This document shows, piece after piece, positions 32,869-44,600 of a DNA stretch of 64,000 bases. Position 1 is the first letter of the stretch, and each line of letters opens with the position of its first letter. The notes beneath the pieces are model-generated. The model saw only the letters and a program-made list of their open reading frames with translations. It was not told where the DNA came from and ran no database searches. The stretch spans positions 1 to 64,000 of the forward strand of contig JAJDDN010000005.1 of NCBI GenBank assembly GCA_029260295.1, given 5' to 3'. This stretch comes from Phycisphaerales bacterium. Lineage in GTDB: Bacteria; Planctomycetota; Phycisphaerae; Phycisphaerales; UBA1924. Made by a program: the position numbers and the translations under genes.

Positions 32869-34632
32869 TCAGTGACTCGATGGGTTTTCGGGGAGTGGAT
32901 AGTCTTTTGGATCCCAGTGCGGGGGGACGACTTTATCGAAGTCGTATGGGCCGTGGGTGACGATGGGTTCGTGGTGGAAGTTGTGCTCGATTGGTGGGGA
33001 TTCTGTTTCCCATTCGAGGGTGAGTCCGCCCCACGGGTTCGGTGGTGCTTTGTCGCCTGCGATGAGAGACACGATGAATGTCCCCAGGTGGACGAGGAAT
33101 CCGAGGAGGAGTATCCATGAGCCGTAGGTTGAGATCATGTGGAGTGTTTGGAACTCATCGACATAGTTGGCGTAGCGGCGAGGCATGCCTTGTGTGCCGA
33201 GGAAGAACTGTGTGAAGAAGGTGAGATTGAACCCGATGAATACGAGTACGGTGCCTGTCATGGCTCCTTTTTCGCTGTACATCTTTCCGAACATCTTTGG
33301 CCACCAGTGATGGAGGCCGCCCATGAATGCCATGACGGTGCCGCCCATCATGGTGTAGTGGAAGTGTGCGACGACATAGTAGGTGTCGTGGAGGTGGAGG
33401 TCGGTAGCGAGGGTCGCCAGCGGGAGGCCTGTGAGTCCGCCGATGGAGAAGGTGAAGAGGAAGATGAGGCCGTAGAGCATTGGTGTGTTGATTGCGATCG
33501 AGCCCTTGTAGAGGGTTGCGATCCAGTTGAACACCTTGATAGCTGTTGGGATTGCGACGAGGAAGGTGAGTCCTGAGAAGAGGACTGCTGCGAGTTCGCC
33601 CATGGCGGTGAAGATGTGGTGACCCCATACGAGGAATGACACGGCGGCAATACCTAGGGAACTGAACGCGATTGCTCGGTAGCCGAAGATATGTTTGCGT
33701 GAGTGGACTGCGAGTAGTTCTGATACGATGCCCATTCCTGGGAGGATCATTACATAAACCACGGGGTGGGAATAGAACCAGAAGAAGTGTTGATAGAGGA
33801 CGGGATCTCCGCCCATTGAGGGATCGAAGATACCGATGTGCATGACGCGTTCGAAGACTAGGAGGAGGAGTGTGATGCCGACAACGGGGGTCGCGAGGAC
33901 CTGGATGATTGCGGTGGCGTAGACGCCCCAGATGAAGAGGGGCATGTCGAACCAGCCCATTCCTGGTGCTCTGAGTTTGTGTACGGTGACGACGAAGTTC
34001 ATGCCTGTGAGGATTGATGAGAACCCGAGGATGAATGCGGCGAGGATCATGAGAACCACGCGCCAGTGGTCGGCGTCGGTGGTTGTTGAATAGGGCGTGT
34101 AGAAGGTCCAGCCGGTATCGACGCCCCCCAGCAGGATCGAGAAGACCCCAAAGAGACACCCTATGACATAGATGTACCAGCTTAATAGGTTAAGTCGCGG
34201 GAAGGCGACATCCTTGGCCCCCAGCATGATCGGTAGGAAGAAGTTTCCGAGCGATGCGGGGATCGACGGGATGATGAACATGAAGACCATGATCGCGCCG
34301 TGGAGGGTGAAGATTCGGTTGTAGACTTCATTGGCGTTTTTGGCGCCCATGATGTTTGTGAGGCCTGCGAGTCGTTCGCCGGTGGTGTACTGGATCATTT
34401 CCCCGGCTTCGTTCATTGTTTCAACGGTGCGGACGGGGTCGAGGAGTTCGTAGCGGACAGCGAGCGCGGAGACGCCGCCTAGGAAGAACATGAAGAGGAC
34501 GGCGACGAGGTACATGACACCGATTTTTTTGTGATCAACGGTGGACATCCACTGCCAGACTTTGGAGAGGACTCCGGGAGGGCCGTCGAAGTATGATTCA
34601 CCTTCGTGATGTGCGTGGTCTGTGCTGCTCAT
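32869..34632 (-). CDS. ctaD: Cytochrome c oxidase subunit I, A2 type
   Basis: Catalytic subunit reducing O2 at the heme a3-CuB centre and pumping protons. The 587 residues contain at least 12 membrane helices. Visible ligands are the His in [10 protein letters not shown] (heme a), the cross-linked His/Tyr region [13 protein letters not shown], the CuB pair in WGHHIF, and the two His in [11 protein letters not shown]. The helix VI sequence YSHPVVY lacks the Glu of mitochondrial-type oxidases and has the Tyr-Ser pair, as in A2-type caa3 oxidases. Its ATG overlaps the TAA of subunit II. Confidence 0.96.
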   Translation of the reverse strand: MSSTDHAHHEGESYFDGPPGVLSKVWQWMSTVDHKKIGVMYLVAVLFMFFLGGVSALAVRYELLDPVRTVETMNEAGEMIQYTTGERLAGLTNIMGAKNANEVYNRIFTLHGAIMVFMFIIPSIPASLGNFFLPIMLGAKDVAFPRLNLLSWYIYVIGCLFGVFSILLGGVDTGWTFYTPYSTTTDADHWRVVLMILAAFILGFSSILTGMNFVVTVHKLRAPGMGWFDMPLFIWGVYATAIIQVLATPVVGITLLLLVFERVMHIGIFDPSMGGDPVLYQHFFWFYSHPVVYVMILPGMGIVSELLAVHSRKHIFGYRAIAFSSLGIAAVSFLVWGHHIFTAMGELAAVLFSGLTFLVAIPTAIKVFNWIATLYKGSIAINTPMLYGLIFLFTFSIGGLTGLPLATLATDLHLHDTYYVVAHFHYTMMGGTVMAFMGGLHHWWPKMFGKMYSEKGAMTGTVLVFIGFNLTFFTQFFLGTQGMPRRYANYVDEFQTLHMISTYGSWILLLGFLVHLGTFIVSLIAGDKAPPNPWGGLTLEWETESPPIEHNFHHEPIVTHGPYDFDKVVPPHWDPKDYPLPENPSSH

Positions 34633-35819
34633 TAGCCTTCGCTCCCGGCGGAATCGTCCGCTTGCTGATTGTCTTCGCCTGACTCAGATGCGTTTGGATT
34701 GCGGTCTGAGAGGGATTGGATGTACATGATGAGGCCGTGGATTTCGTCTTCGCTGAGTTGTCCCTGGAATGCAGGCATTGAGGGGACAAATCCGGAGACG
34801 ACCTTGGCGTTTGGATCGAGGATTGATTCTCGGTAGTAGTTATCGTCGCGCATGACGCTTTGGCCGTTGGCGAGGGCGGCTTCGTAGCCGAAGCCGAATC
34901 CGTTGCCTGATGACCATGTTGGGCCGGTGCCTGGTGTGCCGTCTACGGAGTGGCAGATTTTACACATGGTTTTGTAGAGCGATTCGCCTAGGACGACTGG
35001 GTCCTTATCTTGGCCCCACTCTTTGATTTTGGCGTCGTAGGTTTCTTGTGGGACGACCCGGAGGGTGGCGGCCATGCGGGAGTGTTCGTCGCCGCAGTAT
35101 TCGGCGCAGAAGATCCACATGTCGCGTCCTGGGATTTGCATCATGGATGATGTGTCGAGGACTGAGTCTGAGTCGCGGAGCTTTGGTGTGTGGAATGCGT
35201 ATCCGGTGTAGCGGTTTGGGATGACATCCATCTTTGTGCGGAACTCTGGGATCCAGAAGGAGTGGATGACATCTTGGGAGTTCATTCTGAGGCTGACGGC
35301 GGTGTCTTCTGGGACATAGAAGACTGGGTATTCGAGGCCTTTGGTTTCCATCCATGGATCGGTTGATCCTGCTTCGAGCTGGGCCATGTTGCTTTCGAAA
35401 GAAAGGAAGTTGGTTTCTGGGGAGGAGGCACCGTTTGGGTATGTGACTTTCCATGCCCATTTCCATGCGTCAACTTTGAGTTCCATGGCTGCGTCTGGGG
35501 CGACCATTTTCATTGCATAGCCTCGGACACCTAGGACGAACATGACGAGCATGGATGCCGAGGGGATGACGGTCCAGAGGATTTCGATATTGAGATTGTG
35601 GCTTGGGGATGGCTTTGCGGGGACGCCTGGGCGCCGGCGGTAGATGATGACGAAGGCGACCATCAATCCCATGAGAAGGACGAAGAAGAAGGCGGAGAAC
35701 CATGTGATCATCATGAAGAGGCCGTCGGACCAGGCCGCGGCTTCTGAGGCACCGTGGTCCCCGAAGATCATTTTCTGAAAGAATGGCATATTGGCGCTTG
35801 CGAGCGTCGGCGTATTCAT
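34632..35819 (-). CDS. ctaC: Cytochrome c oxidase subunit II with fused cytochrome c (caa3)
   Basis: Electron entry subunit. Two transmembrane helices (about 30-60 and 77-100) are followed by the CuA domain with [12 protein letters not shown] (about 237), whose two Cys, His and Met bind copper. A C-terminal cytochrome c domain has CKICHS (about 286) and distal Met candidates, making this a caa3-type enzyme that can take electrons directly from its partner complex. The tail is acidic ([13 protein letters not shown]). At 395 residues it is a normal fused form. The ATG overlaps the stop of the SCO gene (ATGA). Confidence 0.96.
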   Translation of the reverse strand: MNTPTLASANMPFFQKMIFGDHGASEAAAWSDGLFMMITWFSAFFFVLLMGLMVAFVIIYRRRPGVPAKPSPSHNLNIEILWTVIPSASMLVMFVLGVRGYAMKMVAPDAAMELKVDAWKWAWKVTYPNGASSPETNFLSFESNMAQLEAGSTDPWMETKGLEYPVFYVPEDTAVSLRMNSQDVIHSFWIPEFRTKMDVIPNRYTGYAFHTPKLRDSDSVLDTSSMMQIPGRDMWIFCAEYCGDEHSRMAATLRVVPQETYDAKIKEWGQDKDPVVLGESLYKTMCKICHSVDGTPGTGPTWSSGNGFGFGYEAALANGQSVMRDDNYYRESILDPNAKVVSGFVPSMPAFQGQLSEDEIHGLIMYIQSLSDRNPNASESGEDNQQADDSAGSEG

Positions 35820-36757
35820 GACATCTGCCCCGGGGCTGCGTCGGCGATGGTGCCGACGGTTGTTGATGAACTTGTATTGATGGTTTGATGACTTGCTGCG
35901 AGCTTCTTTTTCCGGCGTTTGGATTCGCCGAGGAAGAGGAGCCCGATTGTTGTGAACAGTATTGCGGCACCGAGGAGTGCCCCGACTTGCATGACTCTGA
36001 AGGCTACGAGGGAGTAGGACCCTGCGAGGGGGTCGTAGCGGTAGCAGAAGTGGAGGATTCGGTCGCCGAGGCTTGCTGCGATTTTGCCTTGGGAGGCGTC
36101 GAGGAGTGTGAGTTTGAGTTGATCTGCTGGGTAGTCGTAGCCGTAGATGTAGCGGGTGAGTTTACCCTTTGGGGAGATGGCCATGAGTGAGATTGGGTGG
36201 GCGTATTCGCCTCCTGCGATCTCGTTGAACTCGAAGCCGATGCTTGCGGTGATTGCTTCGATGGATTCTTTGGAGCCGGTGAAGAACTCGATGCCTCTGC
36301 GGGCGGCGGGGTTTGTTTTTGCTCTGGTGTAGGTGCCTATGAAGTCTTCGCGTTTGTTGAGTGCTTGGGTGGTGCCTTCGCGGTGATCGAAGCTGATTAC
36401 GAGGACTCGGTAGTCTTCGCCGACGGTGTAGTCGAGCTCGTTGATGGTGTTACTGAGGGCCCGGAGGACTGTTGGGCAGACGATTGGGCATTCGTAGTAG
36501 ACGAGGGCGAGGACTGTTGGTTTGTCGTCGAGGAAGTATTGTGCGAGGGCGACTTCTTTGCCATCGGCGGTGGTGAAGACGGCGTCCATCGGGAGCTTGG
36601 CGCCTTGGGACTCGACGAGGTCAACGCCGTTGAGCTGGCGGACTTGGTCTTTGTCGAGGATTGTTTGGGAGTGAGCTGAGGGTGCAAGCAGAGCGATCGC
36701 CGTCGCTGTGAGAGTGAGGAGCGTGGTGATCGGGTTGTGCTTGGCGGTGTGGCTCAT
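35816..36757 (-). CDS. SCO1/SenC-type copper chaperone
   Basis: Delivers copper to, or maintains the thiols of, the CuA site of the adjacent subunit II. The 313-residue protein has a signal peptide (about 1-31, ending SAHSQ), a thioredoxin-like domain with YYECPIVCP (about 91-99, the CxxxC pair) and a His candidate in RILHFCYRYDP (about 235), then a C-terminal transmembrane helix (about 255-275) not present in all SCO proteins. The ATG at 36755-36757 (MSHTAKHN) was chosen as it gives a proper signal peptide. It overlaps subunit II by 4 bp. Confidence 0.9.
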   Translation of the reverse strand: MSHTAKHNPITTLLTLTATAIALLAPSAHSQTILDKDQVRQLNGVDLVESQGAKLPMDAVFTTADGKEVALAQYFLDDKPTVLALVYYECPIVCPTVLRALSNTINELDYTVGEDYRVLVISFDHREGTTQALNKREDFIGTYTRAKTNPAARRGIEFFTGSKESIEAITASIGFEFNEIAGGEYAHPISLMAISPKGKLTRYIYGYDYPADQLKLTLLDASQGKIAASLGDRILHFCYRYDPLAGSYSLVAFRVMQVGALLGAAILFTTIGLLFLGESKRRKKKLAASHQTINTSSSTTVGTIADAAPGQMS

Positions 36758-36768
36758 ATTTAGGGGGG

Positions 36769-37110
36769 TTAGTTGCTTGCGTATTCTGCGATGACTTGGT
36801 CGATAGCGTTGTCGAGTGGTTGGTGTGCTGTGGTGTCGTTGACCCAGCCGTAGGAGTTGAGTGACTCGATGGATGCTTGTTTGGCTTCCCATGTCGGCCC
36901 TGAGATCGCGGTTGTTTCATTGATTTCGGCGCGGTAGTTTGACATGAAGTTGTCAAAGTATGCGACGAGGATGAAGATGACGGCGAGTACACCGAGCACC
37001 ATGATGATGAGGGTGATGCCGAGGGCCTTTGGTGAGGCAACTTGGGCGTGTGCCTCTTGCGGGGCTGCGTCTTGTGAATGATCGTGGAATGCGTCTGGCT
37101 GGTCGGTCAT
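36769..37110 (-). CDS. Small single-span membrane protein of the ACIII/oxidase cluster
   Basis: A 113-residue protein with one membrane segment (about 30-50, LGITLIIMVLGVLAVIFILVA) after a His/Gln-rich cytoplasmic N-terminus. The C-terminal 60 residues are polar (GPTWEAKQASIESLNSYGWV). I do not know its function. Its position between actF and the SCO gene, with short gaps, suggests a structural or assembly role in the supercomplex (inference). Confidence 0.75.
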   Translation of the reverse strand: MTDQPDAFHDHSQDAAPQEAHAQVASPKALGITLIIMVLGVLAVIFILVAYFDNFMSNYRAEINETTAISGPTWEAKQASIESLNSYGWVNDTTAHQPLDNAIDQVIAEYASN

Positions 37111-37163
37111 GATTATTTCCTTACTGGAAGGGCTGTCTTTGGTGCTCTTTGAAACGGTATTAC

Positions 37164-38498
37164 TTAGACATAATTTTTATGGCCGAGTGCTTCGTGGAGC
37201 ATTGGGTCTTTGGTTGGGATGAGTGGTGACTTGGTGATTTTGCCGCAGACGAACCAGCCGAAGATCATGACGACCCCGAGAGCTCCGGCGGCGTGGATGA
37301 GCATGCCTGGGACCGATGGCGCGGTGGCGGCTGCGTCGTTGATGTTGAGCATGGGGAGGATGATCCAGGCCATGTCCAGGGCGATCATGAGGATCAGGTA
37401 GATACCCATGAGGGAGAGCAGTTTGGGGCTGCGTTTGATCGGACGCCAGATGAGCACGAGGAATGGTGCTGCGAAGTGTCCGATGAGCATGAGCTTGAAG
37501 AGCCAATCGAAGCCCATGGCTCGGCGTGCGGTGAAGAACATTGTTTCTTCGGGGATGTTTGCGTACCAAATCAGGAAGTACTGGGAGAAGGAGACATAGG
37601 CCCAGAAGACGATGAAGGCGAAGACGAGCTTGCCCAGGTCGTGGAAGTGTTCTTCGGTGACGACGCCTTGGAGCTTGCCGGCGGATTTGACGAGGGTCAT
37701 GATGATGGCGACTGCGGATGCTGAACCGAGGGCACAGGAGGCGAAGAAGTAGACGCCCCACATGGTGGAGAAGAAGCGGTAGTCGAGGGACATGAGGAAA
37801 TCGAATGCGCAGAAGGTTGCGGAGAATGCGAAGATGGGGATGCCGAAGCTGGACCACCAGCGGGCTTTGCGGCCCAGGGTGCGGTCGCCGGTTTCATCGG
37901 CTTTGCGAGACCATCCAAGGAGCATTTGTGAGAGGCCGATCCAGCAGATCGCGTAGATAAGAACGCGGACGAGGAGGAATGGGCCGTTGAGGTATGGGGC
38001 TTTGACTTCTAGGAGGTGGTTGCCCTGACGGACTGCGGGGTCGAGCCAGGTGAGGAGTACGCCGCCCATGGCGACTTCGATGATGGCGATGACGATGAGG
38101 CAGAGTGCGGGGATCCAGACGAGGGATGCGAGGTTCTCGAACTGGCGGCGGAGGGTGATGGACCAGCCGGCGTTGAGTGCGTGGAAGACCATTGTCCAGA
38201 AGAGTGATCCCAGGGAGATTGCGAGGATGGTGAAGACACCGATCTCGATTCCTGCGAGTGCGTGCTTGAAGCTGATGGAGAAGATGCCGATGGCGGCGAC
38301 GACGAGCATGAGGAGCCCGACGACGAGCATCGGGCGGCCGATTTTGGCGGCGGCCGATGCTGGGAGGTTGATGTTATCTTCGTGCATGCGCGCATCTTTG
38401 GCGAAGGACTCAAGGCGGTGGGCCCATTGCTGGTCGCTGACGGCGGTGATGTCTGGCGCGGGATGGTTTGCGGCTATCTGGTTTATAGATTGGCTCAT
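37164..38498 (-). CDS. actF: Alternative complex III subunit ActF
   Basis: Integral membrane subunit of the ACIII menaquinol:cytochrome c oxidoreductase. The 444-residue protein has about ten hydrophobic segments. Recognisable stretches are HALNAGWSITLRRQFENLASL (about 110-130), LDYRFFSTMWGVYFFASCAL (about 233) and FSQYFLIWYANIPEET (about 303). It is related to ActC but lacks the NrfD-like quinone-site residues of that subunit. The stop overlaps nothing; its ATG overlaps the end of actE by 4 bp, supporting tight co-expression. Confidence 0.92.
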   Translation of the reverse strand: MSQSINQIAANHPAPDITAVSDQQWAHRLESFAKDARMHEDNINLPASAAAKIGRPMLVVGLLMLVVAAIGIFSISFKHALAGIEIGVFTILAISLGSLFWTMVFHALNAGWSITLRRQFENLASLVWIPALCLIVIAIIEVAMGGVLLTWLDPAVRQGNHLLEVKAPYLNGPFLLVRVLIYAICWIGLSQMLLGWSRKADETGDRTLGRKARWWSSFGIPIFAFSATFCAFDFLMSLDYRFFSTMWGVYFFASCALGSASAVAIIMTLVKSAGKLQGVVTEEHFHDLGKLVFAFIVFWAYVSFSQYFLIWYANIPEETMFFTARRAMGFDWLFKLMLIGHFAAPFLVLIWRPIKRSPKLLSLMGIYLILMIALDMAWIILPMLNINDAAATAPSVPGMLIHAAGALGVVMIFGWFVCGKITKSPLIPTKDPMLHEALGHKNYV

Positions 38499-39313
38499 TG
38501 GTCTCCCCCATTGTTTGCTACAGGTGGGTTCCCGATTTGGGAACGGGTTGCTGAGTCGAGGGTTGATGGGTCAACATTTTGAGCGGTCTGGAGGACGCGG
38601 AGGTAGGCGACGATTGCCCAGGCGTCTTGTTCGTTGATTGCGTGCTTGTAGGAGGGCATGCGGATGGTGCCGTCTGGGGTGTAGAGGCCGTCGCGGATGA
38701 TGGTGAAGAGGTAGCCGTCTTTGCCGCCGTCTTGGGTGCGGTCTTGGAAGCGTGGGTCTGCGGCGAGGTTTGCCGGTGCGATGGCCCAGAGTTTACCGAC
38801 GGTGCCTGAGTCTCCGCCTTGGCCGTCGTAGCCGTGGCACATGGAGCAGTAGATGTCGAAGCGTTCTTGGCCTCGGTTGATGAGGTCGATGTTCATTTTG
38901 ACGGGCATGCGGTCGAGGTACTGCGGGGTTTCGGCGTTCTGTGAACCTGAGACCAGGCCGAAGTAGAAGGACTCGTCGCCTTTGAGCATTGCGGCTCTGT
39001 CGGAGACGATTTTGGAGGCCCAGGCGGTGTCGCCGAGGTTTGTGGTGTCGTGGGTGGAGGTGCCGAAGGGGATTGTGCCTTCGACAAGATCGCGGTTGGT
39101 GCGGCCGTCAACGAAGAACTCGGACTCAGACTGAGGCTTGAGCTTTGGTTGGTAGTCCATGTCTGGGAAGAAGCGGCGTGGGGGCTTGTCGGTGCGGTCG
39201 CCTCGGCAGCCGGCGAGGGTGCCCATCGTTGACCCAAGCATCACAACACCCAGGAGCATGGTGAGCCCCTTGGTTGCGATGGTTCGTGATTTTGTGTGTG
39301 TACTTTTCATCAT
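38495..39313 (-). CDS. actE: Alternative complex III subunit ActE, monoheme cytochrome c
   Basis: A 272-residue exported cytochrome with a lipoprotein-type signal (LGSTMGTLAGC, Cys near 25) and one heme site CSMCHGYDGQGG (about 154). The distal Met is probably in TIRMPSYKHAI, where a conserved MPSY follows. It passes electrons from ActA toward the oxidase. The double ATG at 39308-39313 with AGGA upstream was chosen over a TTG 30 bases upstream that overlaps actD. Confidence 0.92.
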   Translation of the reverse strand: MMKSTHTKSRTIATKGLTMLLGVVMLGSTMGTLAGCRGDRTDKPPRRFFPDMDYQPKLKPQSESEFFVDGRTNRDLVEGTIPFGTSTHDTTNLGDTAWASKIVSDRAAMLKGDESFYFGLVSGSQNAETPQYLDRMPVKMNIDLINRGQERFDIYCSMCHGYDGQGGDSGTVGKLWAIAPANLAADPRFQDRTQDGGKDGYLFTIIRDGLYTPDGTIRMPSYKHAINEQDAWAIVAYLRVLQTAQNVDPSTLDSATRSQIGNPPVANNGGDQ

Positions 39314-39339
39314 ATTCCTAGGTATGAACTTTGGGTTGC

Positions 39340-39966
39340 TCAATCTTCGTCCTCGATGAGTGCGATTTCCGAGCCGCCGGCTTTTTCAAGCAGGGCACGG
39401 GTTGTGCTTGGGTCAAACTTTGGGTCGTCGGATTCGATACAGATGATGAAACGGTTGTCGGAGACTTTGTAGAAGCGTTCGTGGCTGAAGAGGGGGTGGT
39501 GGAAGCGTGGGAGGCCGTTGAGTGCGAGCATCCCGAAGATGCAGGTGAATGCGGTCAGTAGGACACCGAGTTCGAACATGATGGGGACGAATGGTTCCCA
39601 TGCTTCGAAGGGCTTTCCTTGGACGACTGTTGGGTAGAGATAGGCTGTGGTGCCCCACTGGAGGATGATGGCGATGATGACGCCGGTGATTGCGGCGCCG
39701 CCTGCCATGAGGGGGAGTTTGGTTGTTTTCATGCCCATCGCGGTTTCGATGTCGTGGATGGGGAATGGTGTGTGGACATCCCACTTGGAGTATCCCGCGT
39801 CACGGACCATCTCTGCGGCGTGGTAGACCTTTGGAGTTTCGTGGAACTCGGCGACCATGCCGTAGACCCGGTTGCCCGATTCTGAGACATACTTTGGTGC
39901 GGGTTTGCGGAAGACCATTGGGAAGTAGTCTGCGGCAAATGAGATCAGTTCTTTAATGTTTGGCAT
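39340..39966 (-). CDS. actD: Alternative complex III subunit ActD (DUF3341)
   Basis: A 208-residue DUF3341 protein. The N-terminal half has VYGMVAEFHETPKVYHAAEMV (about 33) and a conserved WDVHTPFPIHDIETAMG (about 62). Two membrane helices follow (about 84-106 and 125-147). The C-terminal part includes NGLPRFHHPLFSHERF and a ferredoxin-like DNRFIICIES segment. ActD is a membrane subunit without cofactors, packed against ActC and ActF. Gaps to actC and actE are short. Confidence 0.93.
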   Translation of the reverse strand: MPNIKELISFAADYFPMVFRKPAPKYVSESGNRVYGMVAEFHETPKVYHAAEMVRDAGYSKWDVHTPFPIHDIETAMGMKTTKLPLMAGGAAITGVIIAIILQWGTTAYLYPTVVQGKPFEAWEPFVPIMFELGVLLTAFTCIFGMLALNGLPRFHHPLFSHERFYKVSDNRFIICIESDDPKFDPSTTRALLEKAGGSEIALIEDED

Positions 39967-39982
39967 TGTTTGATCTCCTTCC

Positions 39983-41563
39983 TTAGTGGTCGTCGTGGGT
40001 GTGTGATTGTGGCATGACTACTTTGAGTTCAGCCAGTGCGAATACTGGGAGGAACTTGAGGAACAGCAGGAACAGCGTCATGAAGATGCCGCAGGAGCCG
40101 ACGAAGGTGAGGATGTCTACCCATGTTGGGAAGAACATGTGCCATTCGCCTGGGAGGAACGCACGGTGGATCGAGGTGACGATGATCACGAAGCGTTCGA
40201 ACCACATGCCTACGGTGACGAAGGAGGCGACGATCCAGATGACTAATGGATTCTGACGCATCTTGCGGAACCAGAAGAGCTGGGGGGTAGCGACATTGCA
40301 GAAAATCATGGTCCAGTAGGCCCACCAGTATGGTGCCTTGGCTGGGTTGACTCTGTTGTTTGCGAAGACGGAGAACTCGAACTCGTTGCCTGAGTACCAG
40401 GCGATGAAGAACTCCATGCCGTAGGCGAAGCCGACCATGGTGCCTGTCAGGAGCAGGATTTTGGCCATGTTTTCGAGGTGGCGTTTGGTGAGGAGGTCGG
40501 AGAAGTTTGGCAAGATGAGCCGGAGTGGGATCATGAGCCAGAGGACCATCGCGAAGCCGCCGAAGACGGCACCGGCGACGAAGTATGGCGGGAAGATGGT
40601 GGTGTGCCAGCCTGGGATGATCGAGGTTGCAAAGTCAAAGGACACGATCGAGTGCACGGAGAGCACGAGTGGTGTCGAGATACCGGCAAGGATGAGGTAG
40701 GCTTTTTCGTAGCGGTGCCAGTGACGGGAGGAGAATCTCCATCCGAGTGACATGATGCCATAGATGAGTACGCGGATCTGGTCTGGCTTGGGGAGTTGGG
40801 GAACGATGATGTCGTTGCCGATCGGCATCGGGATGGCCATCGGGCGGGAGACGCCCTTGGTCAGACGCATGTAGGCGCGGTCGCGGAGGGTGGCGACATC
40901 GGGGATCATGCCCATGTACCAGAAGAGGAGGGAGACGGTGGCGTAGGTTGAAACAGCGAACACATCCCAGAGGAGTGGTGAGCGGAAGTTTGGCCAGATG
41001 CCGTTGGAGTTTGGGATTGGTGCGAGGAACCATGCGAACCAGACGCGTCCGACATGGATACCCGGGAAGATACCGGCACAGACCACCGCGAAGATGGTCA
41101 TGGCTTCTGCGGATCTATTTACTGCTGTACGCCAGTTTTGTTTGAGGAGGCAGAGGATCGCGGAGATGAGGGTACCGGCGTGGCCGATACCGATCCAGAA
41201 CACGAAGTTGGTGATGTCCCACGCCCAGTCGACCTGGTTGTTGAGACCCCAGACGCCTACGCCTGTGATGATGAGGTAGAGGATCATCCCGGTGCCGAGT
41301 GCGGCGATGGATGAGGTGATTGTCAGAGCAGCGAGCCAGGGCTTTGGCATCTTGGCTTCGGCGTACCCGCAGACGATGTTGGTGACATCCTCGAAGGAGC
41401 GATCGCCTAGGACGCATGGTGCGCGTTTGCCGGTGTCTTCTGAGAGCGTGCCGTCGTCGCTGGTCCCCGGGATGAGGGGGGTTGAACGCGCAACGGGTTG
41501 CTCGCCGGGCTGGAGCCCGTGCATGCGTCGGGCTAATGATTCGTCAGGTTGGATTGCACTCAT
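39983..41563 (-). CDS. actC: Alternative complex III subunit ActC (NrfD-like)
   Basis: Quinol-binding integral membrane subunit. The 526-residue protein has about ten helices of the NrfD/PsrC type. Conserved stretches seen are [23 protein letters not shown] (positions about 133-155, a signature region), [20 protein letters not shown] (about 174), [30 protein letters not shown] (about 315) and [12 protein letters not shown]. It oxidises quinol and hands electrons to the ActB iron-sulfur chain. It lies between actB and actD on the minus strand. Confidence 0.95.
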   Translation of the reverse strand: MSAIQPDESLARRMHGLQPGEQPVARSTPLIPGTSDDGTLSEDTGKRAPCVLGDRSFEDVTNIVCGYAEAKMPKPWLAALTITSSIAALGTGMILYLIITGVGVWGLNNQVDWAWDITNFVFWIGIGHAGTLISAILCLLKQNWRTAVNRSAEAMTIFAVVCAGIFPGIHVGRVWFAWFLAPIPNSNGIWPNFRSPLLWDVFAVSTYATVSLLFWYMGMIPDVATLRDRAYMRLTKGVSRPMAIPMPIGNDIIVPQLPKPDQIRVLIYGIMSLGWRFSSRHWHRYEKAYLILAGISTPLVLSVHSIVSFDFATSIIPGWHTTIFPPYFVAGAVFGGFAMVLWLMIPLRLILPNFSDLLTKRHLENMAKILLLTGTMVGFAYGMEFFIAWYSGNEFEFSVFANNRVNPAKAPYWWAYWTMIFCNVATPQLFWFRKMRQNPLVIWIVASFVTVGMWFERFVIIVTSIHRAFLPGEWHMFFPTWVDILTFVGSCGIFMTLFLLFLKFLPVFALAELKVVMPQSHTHDDH

Positions 41564-41608
41564 GGTTGAGTAATCTCCGCAGCATTGATGCTGCTTTATG
41601 ATGCTAAA

Positions 41609-44600
41609 TTAACTGATGACTTTGAGACTCAGTGAGTAACCCTGATCGAGGTACTTTTTAACGGAATCGGTGAATACGGCGGAGTGTTGCCCGCCGGTGG
41701 TATCTGCTGCTGGTTCATGACTGTCTGAACCGTGGGAGCCGGATTTTTTGCCGTCGTCATGTCCGCCGCTGTGATCGAGCGGATCGTGCTCGTCGAAGAC
41801 ATGGATGGCGGGGTTCGGGTTGCGGACACGCATCATGTGGGTGGTGCGTGGGCGTGTGTTGAGGTAGCCCAGCAACGCGTAGGTGCGGTGGGAGTCTCGT
41901 TCTTTGGAGACTCTCGAGTTCGGATCGAGGATGTCGCCGAAGGCGATGGCGTCTGTCGGGCATGCCTGCTGGCAGGCGACCTCGAAGAAGCCGTCGGGGA
42001 TCGGGCCGACCTGATCTTTTTCGCTCCAGATGCCCTGGATTTTGACATCCTGACGGGCGGCGTTGACGCGCTGGATGCAGTAGGTGCATTTTTCGATGAC
42101 ACCACGGCTGCGGACGGTGACATCCGGGTTGAACTTCATCTTGCTGATCTCGTCGAGCTTCTTGCGGAGGCGCGGCGGGATGAGGTTCTGGTTGAAGGTG
42201 CGGTCTTGGCCTGCGGTTTCTTCGAACTTGTCAGCGATTGCTTTGGAGGCGTAGTTTGGGTTGAGGCCGCCGTTGAACTTGGCGGGTGCGTAGTCGAAGA
42301 AGTTGAAGCGGCGGACTTTGTAAGGACAGTTGTTTGCACAGTAGCGGGTACCGATGCATCGGTTGTAGGCGATGTCGTTGGTGCCTTCTTTGCCGTGGGT
42401 TGTGGCGTTGACTGGGCAGACGGTTTCACAAGGGGCGCTCTCGCAATGGACACAGGCGAGAGGCTGGTTGAAGATTTCCTCTGGGTTGTTGAGGTCGTCT
42501 CCGGTGAAGTAGCGGTCGATGCGGATCCAGGCCATTTCTCGGCCCTTGGCGACTTCGGACTTTCCTACGACGGGGATGTTGTTTTCGCTTTGGCATGCAA
42601 CCGTGCATGTTGCACAGCCTGTGCAGGCGTTCATGTCGATGGACATGCCCCACTGCGGGTTCTTTGAGAACGCTGAGCCGGGTGCGGCGTCGGCTGGCGA
42701 GGCGTTTTGTGGGTTGTCGTAGGCGGAGATGTTTGGTGGTGTGTGGGCGAGTTCGCCGAGTTGTTCGGCGGTGTTGAGGTGTGAGACAGCGTCGGGTGAG
42801 AACTTGCCGTAGATCAGGTCTGGGACTTCTTTGATCCCTGCTTCGGCGTGCTTGTCGAACCATTTTTTGTCCATGGCGCGGACGATGGTGTCTCGGCCTT
42901 CCATTGACCAGTGGTTCTGGGTGGAGGCGATGGTGTAGGTATCTTTGGCCTTGGTGATTGTTGCACCGGCGGCGAGCATGCCTGTAACTGTTTTGACATC
43001 GAAGCTGTTGAAGCCGACCTGGTTCCCGACGCGTCCGGCGTTGGTCCGGCCGTAGCCGAGCTTGATGGCGACCGTATTGTCGGCCATGCCTGGGAGGATC
43101 CATGCGGGCATGATCATCGTGCGGCCATCAAGGGTGATGTTGACGAGCTGCGCCTGTGGCATCTGTGCTTTTGTGTAGGGGTTGAACTCGTCTTGGGAGG
43201 TGTGGAGCGGGAGGACACCGAGTGACTTGGCGGTGTTTGGGCTCAGGAGGAGGGGGTTGTCCCAGACGACGGAGGTGCCGAACTCTGGGAGTTCTTGGAG
43301 CCAGCCGTTGTTTGCGGATTGTCCGATGTTGTAGCGGTCGGTGTAGAACTGGACATCGAGATGCGACTGTCCCGGGGCGGACTGCGGCCCATTGTTTTTG
43401 ATATTACTGATCACTCGTTCGGAGTTGAGCGTGGCGTTGCTTGGGACCCGTATTGTGTTTGCAACGACGCCGTTGTGGAGTGCCTCTTTCCAGACCTTTC
43501 CGAACGGGCCAACTTCGAGCTGCATGAAGCTGCGGAGCGATTCTTGGACGAGTGTGTACCCGTCGGAACTTTGCGGATGCTCGTTTCCGGCACTAAGAAT
43601 CCCGTCGAGGAACTCGATGTGTGAGCGGGCGGGGTCGTAGAGCGGGGCGATCATTGGTTGGGCGACGGCGACCTGGCCATCGATGCCGTAGACGGCGTCC
43701 CAGCTTTCGAGATAGTGTGTGCCGTTGAGCGACCATGTTGAGGCGTCGGCGGTTTCTGAGGCGGTTGTTGAGAGTGTGACGGTGTGCTTGGCTTTGGCGA
43801 ATGCGTCCGCGAATCCCAAGGAGCCCGGTGCGTTGTAGAGTGGGTTTGCGCCGACGCAGACAAGTGTGTCGACAACGCCTTTGTTGAGGGCGTCTGTCAG
43901 ACGGAGGAGCGAATGACCGCTGCTCATTGGGTTGTTTGCGACCATCGGGAAGAACTCGACGATTCCTTCGTCGGTTGCTTTGAGGGCGTCGTTGATGACC
44001 TGGCAGAGTGCCCATGCTTCTGATGTCAGCTCGTCTGAAGGGATGACGACGGCGTGGCCGCGGTTCTCGAATAGGTCGTCTGCGATTGCCTGGATCTCTG
44101 ATTTGGAGACGCCGGCGACTTCGACATCCGGGAGGCGGTGGCCTGAGCCTGCAGTATTGAGGAGTACGGCTTTGGCCAGTGCGATTGTGAAGTTATGGAG
44201 CTGGGAGGGGGCAACGCGGAAGCGGTGATCGGCCATGACGCCGATTGAGGATGGTTTGGATTCGACCGCGTAGAGGCGGCTCATCTCGTCGTTGTGGCTC
44301 AGGAGTTTGCGGGAGGCTGAGAGTTCGCGTGCTAGACGCATTGCTTCTGGGCCTTGGTCGATCTGACCTTCACCGATGGAGATGATGCGGCTGGCCTTTG
44401 AGAGGTTGTAGCGTGCCCAGTGGGGTTGACCGAGGAATGCTTTTGAGCCGTTGGCTTGGCCGTGGCTTTCTGCGGGATCCCAGGCGACGAAGGCGGCTCT
44501 TGGCCATCTTCTCAGGATTTGCATACGCATGTGTTCGCCGATGAGCGACGATTGATTTTCAATAACAAACACGAGCCCGGCGCCTTGCGTGGCGTCAAAC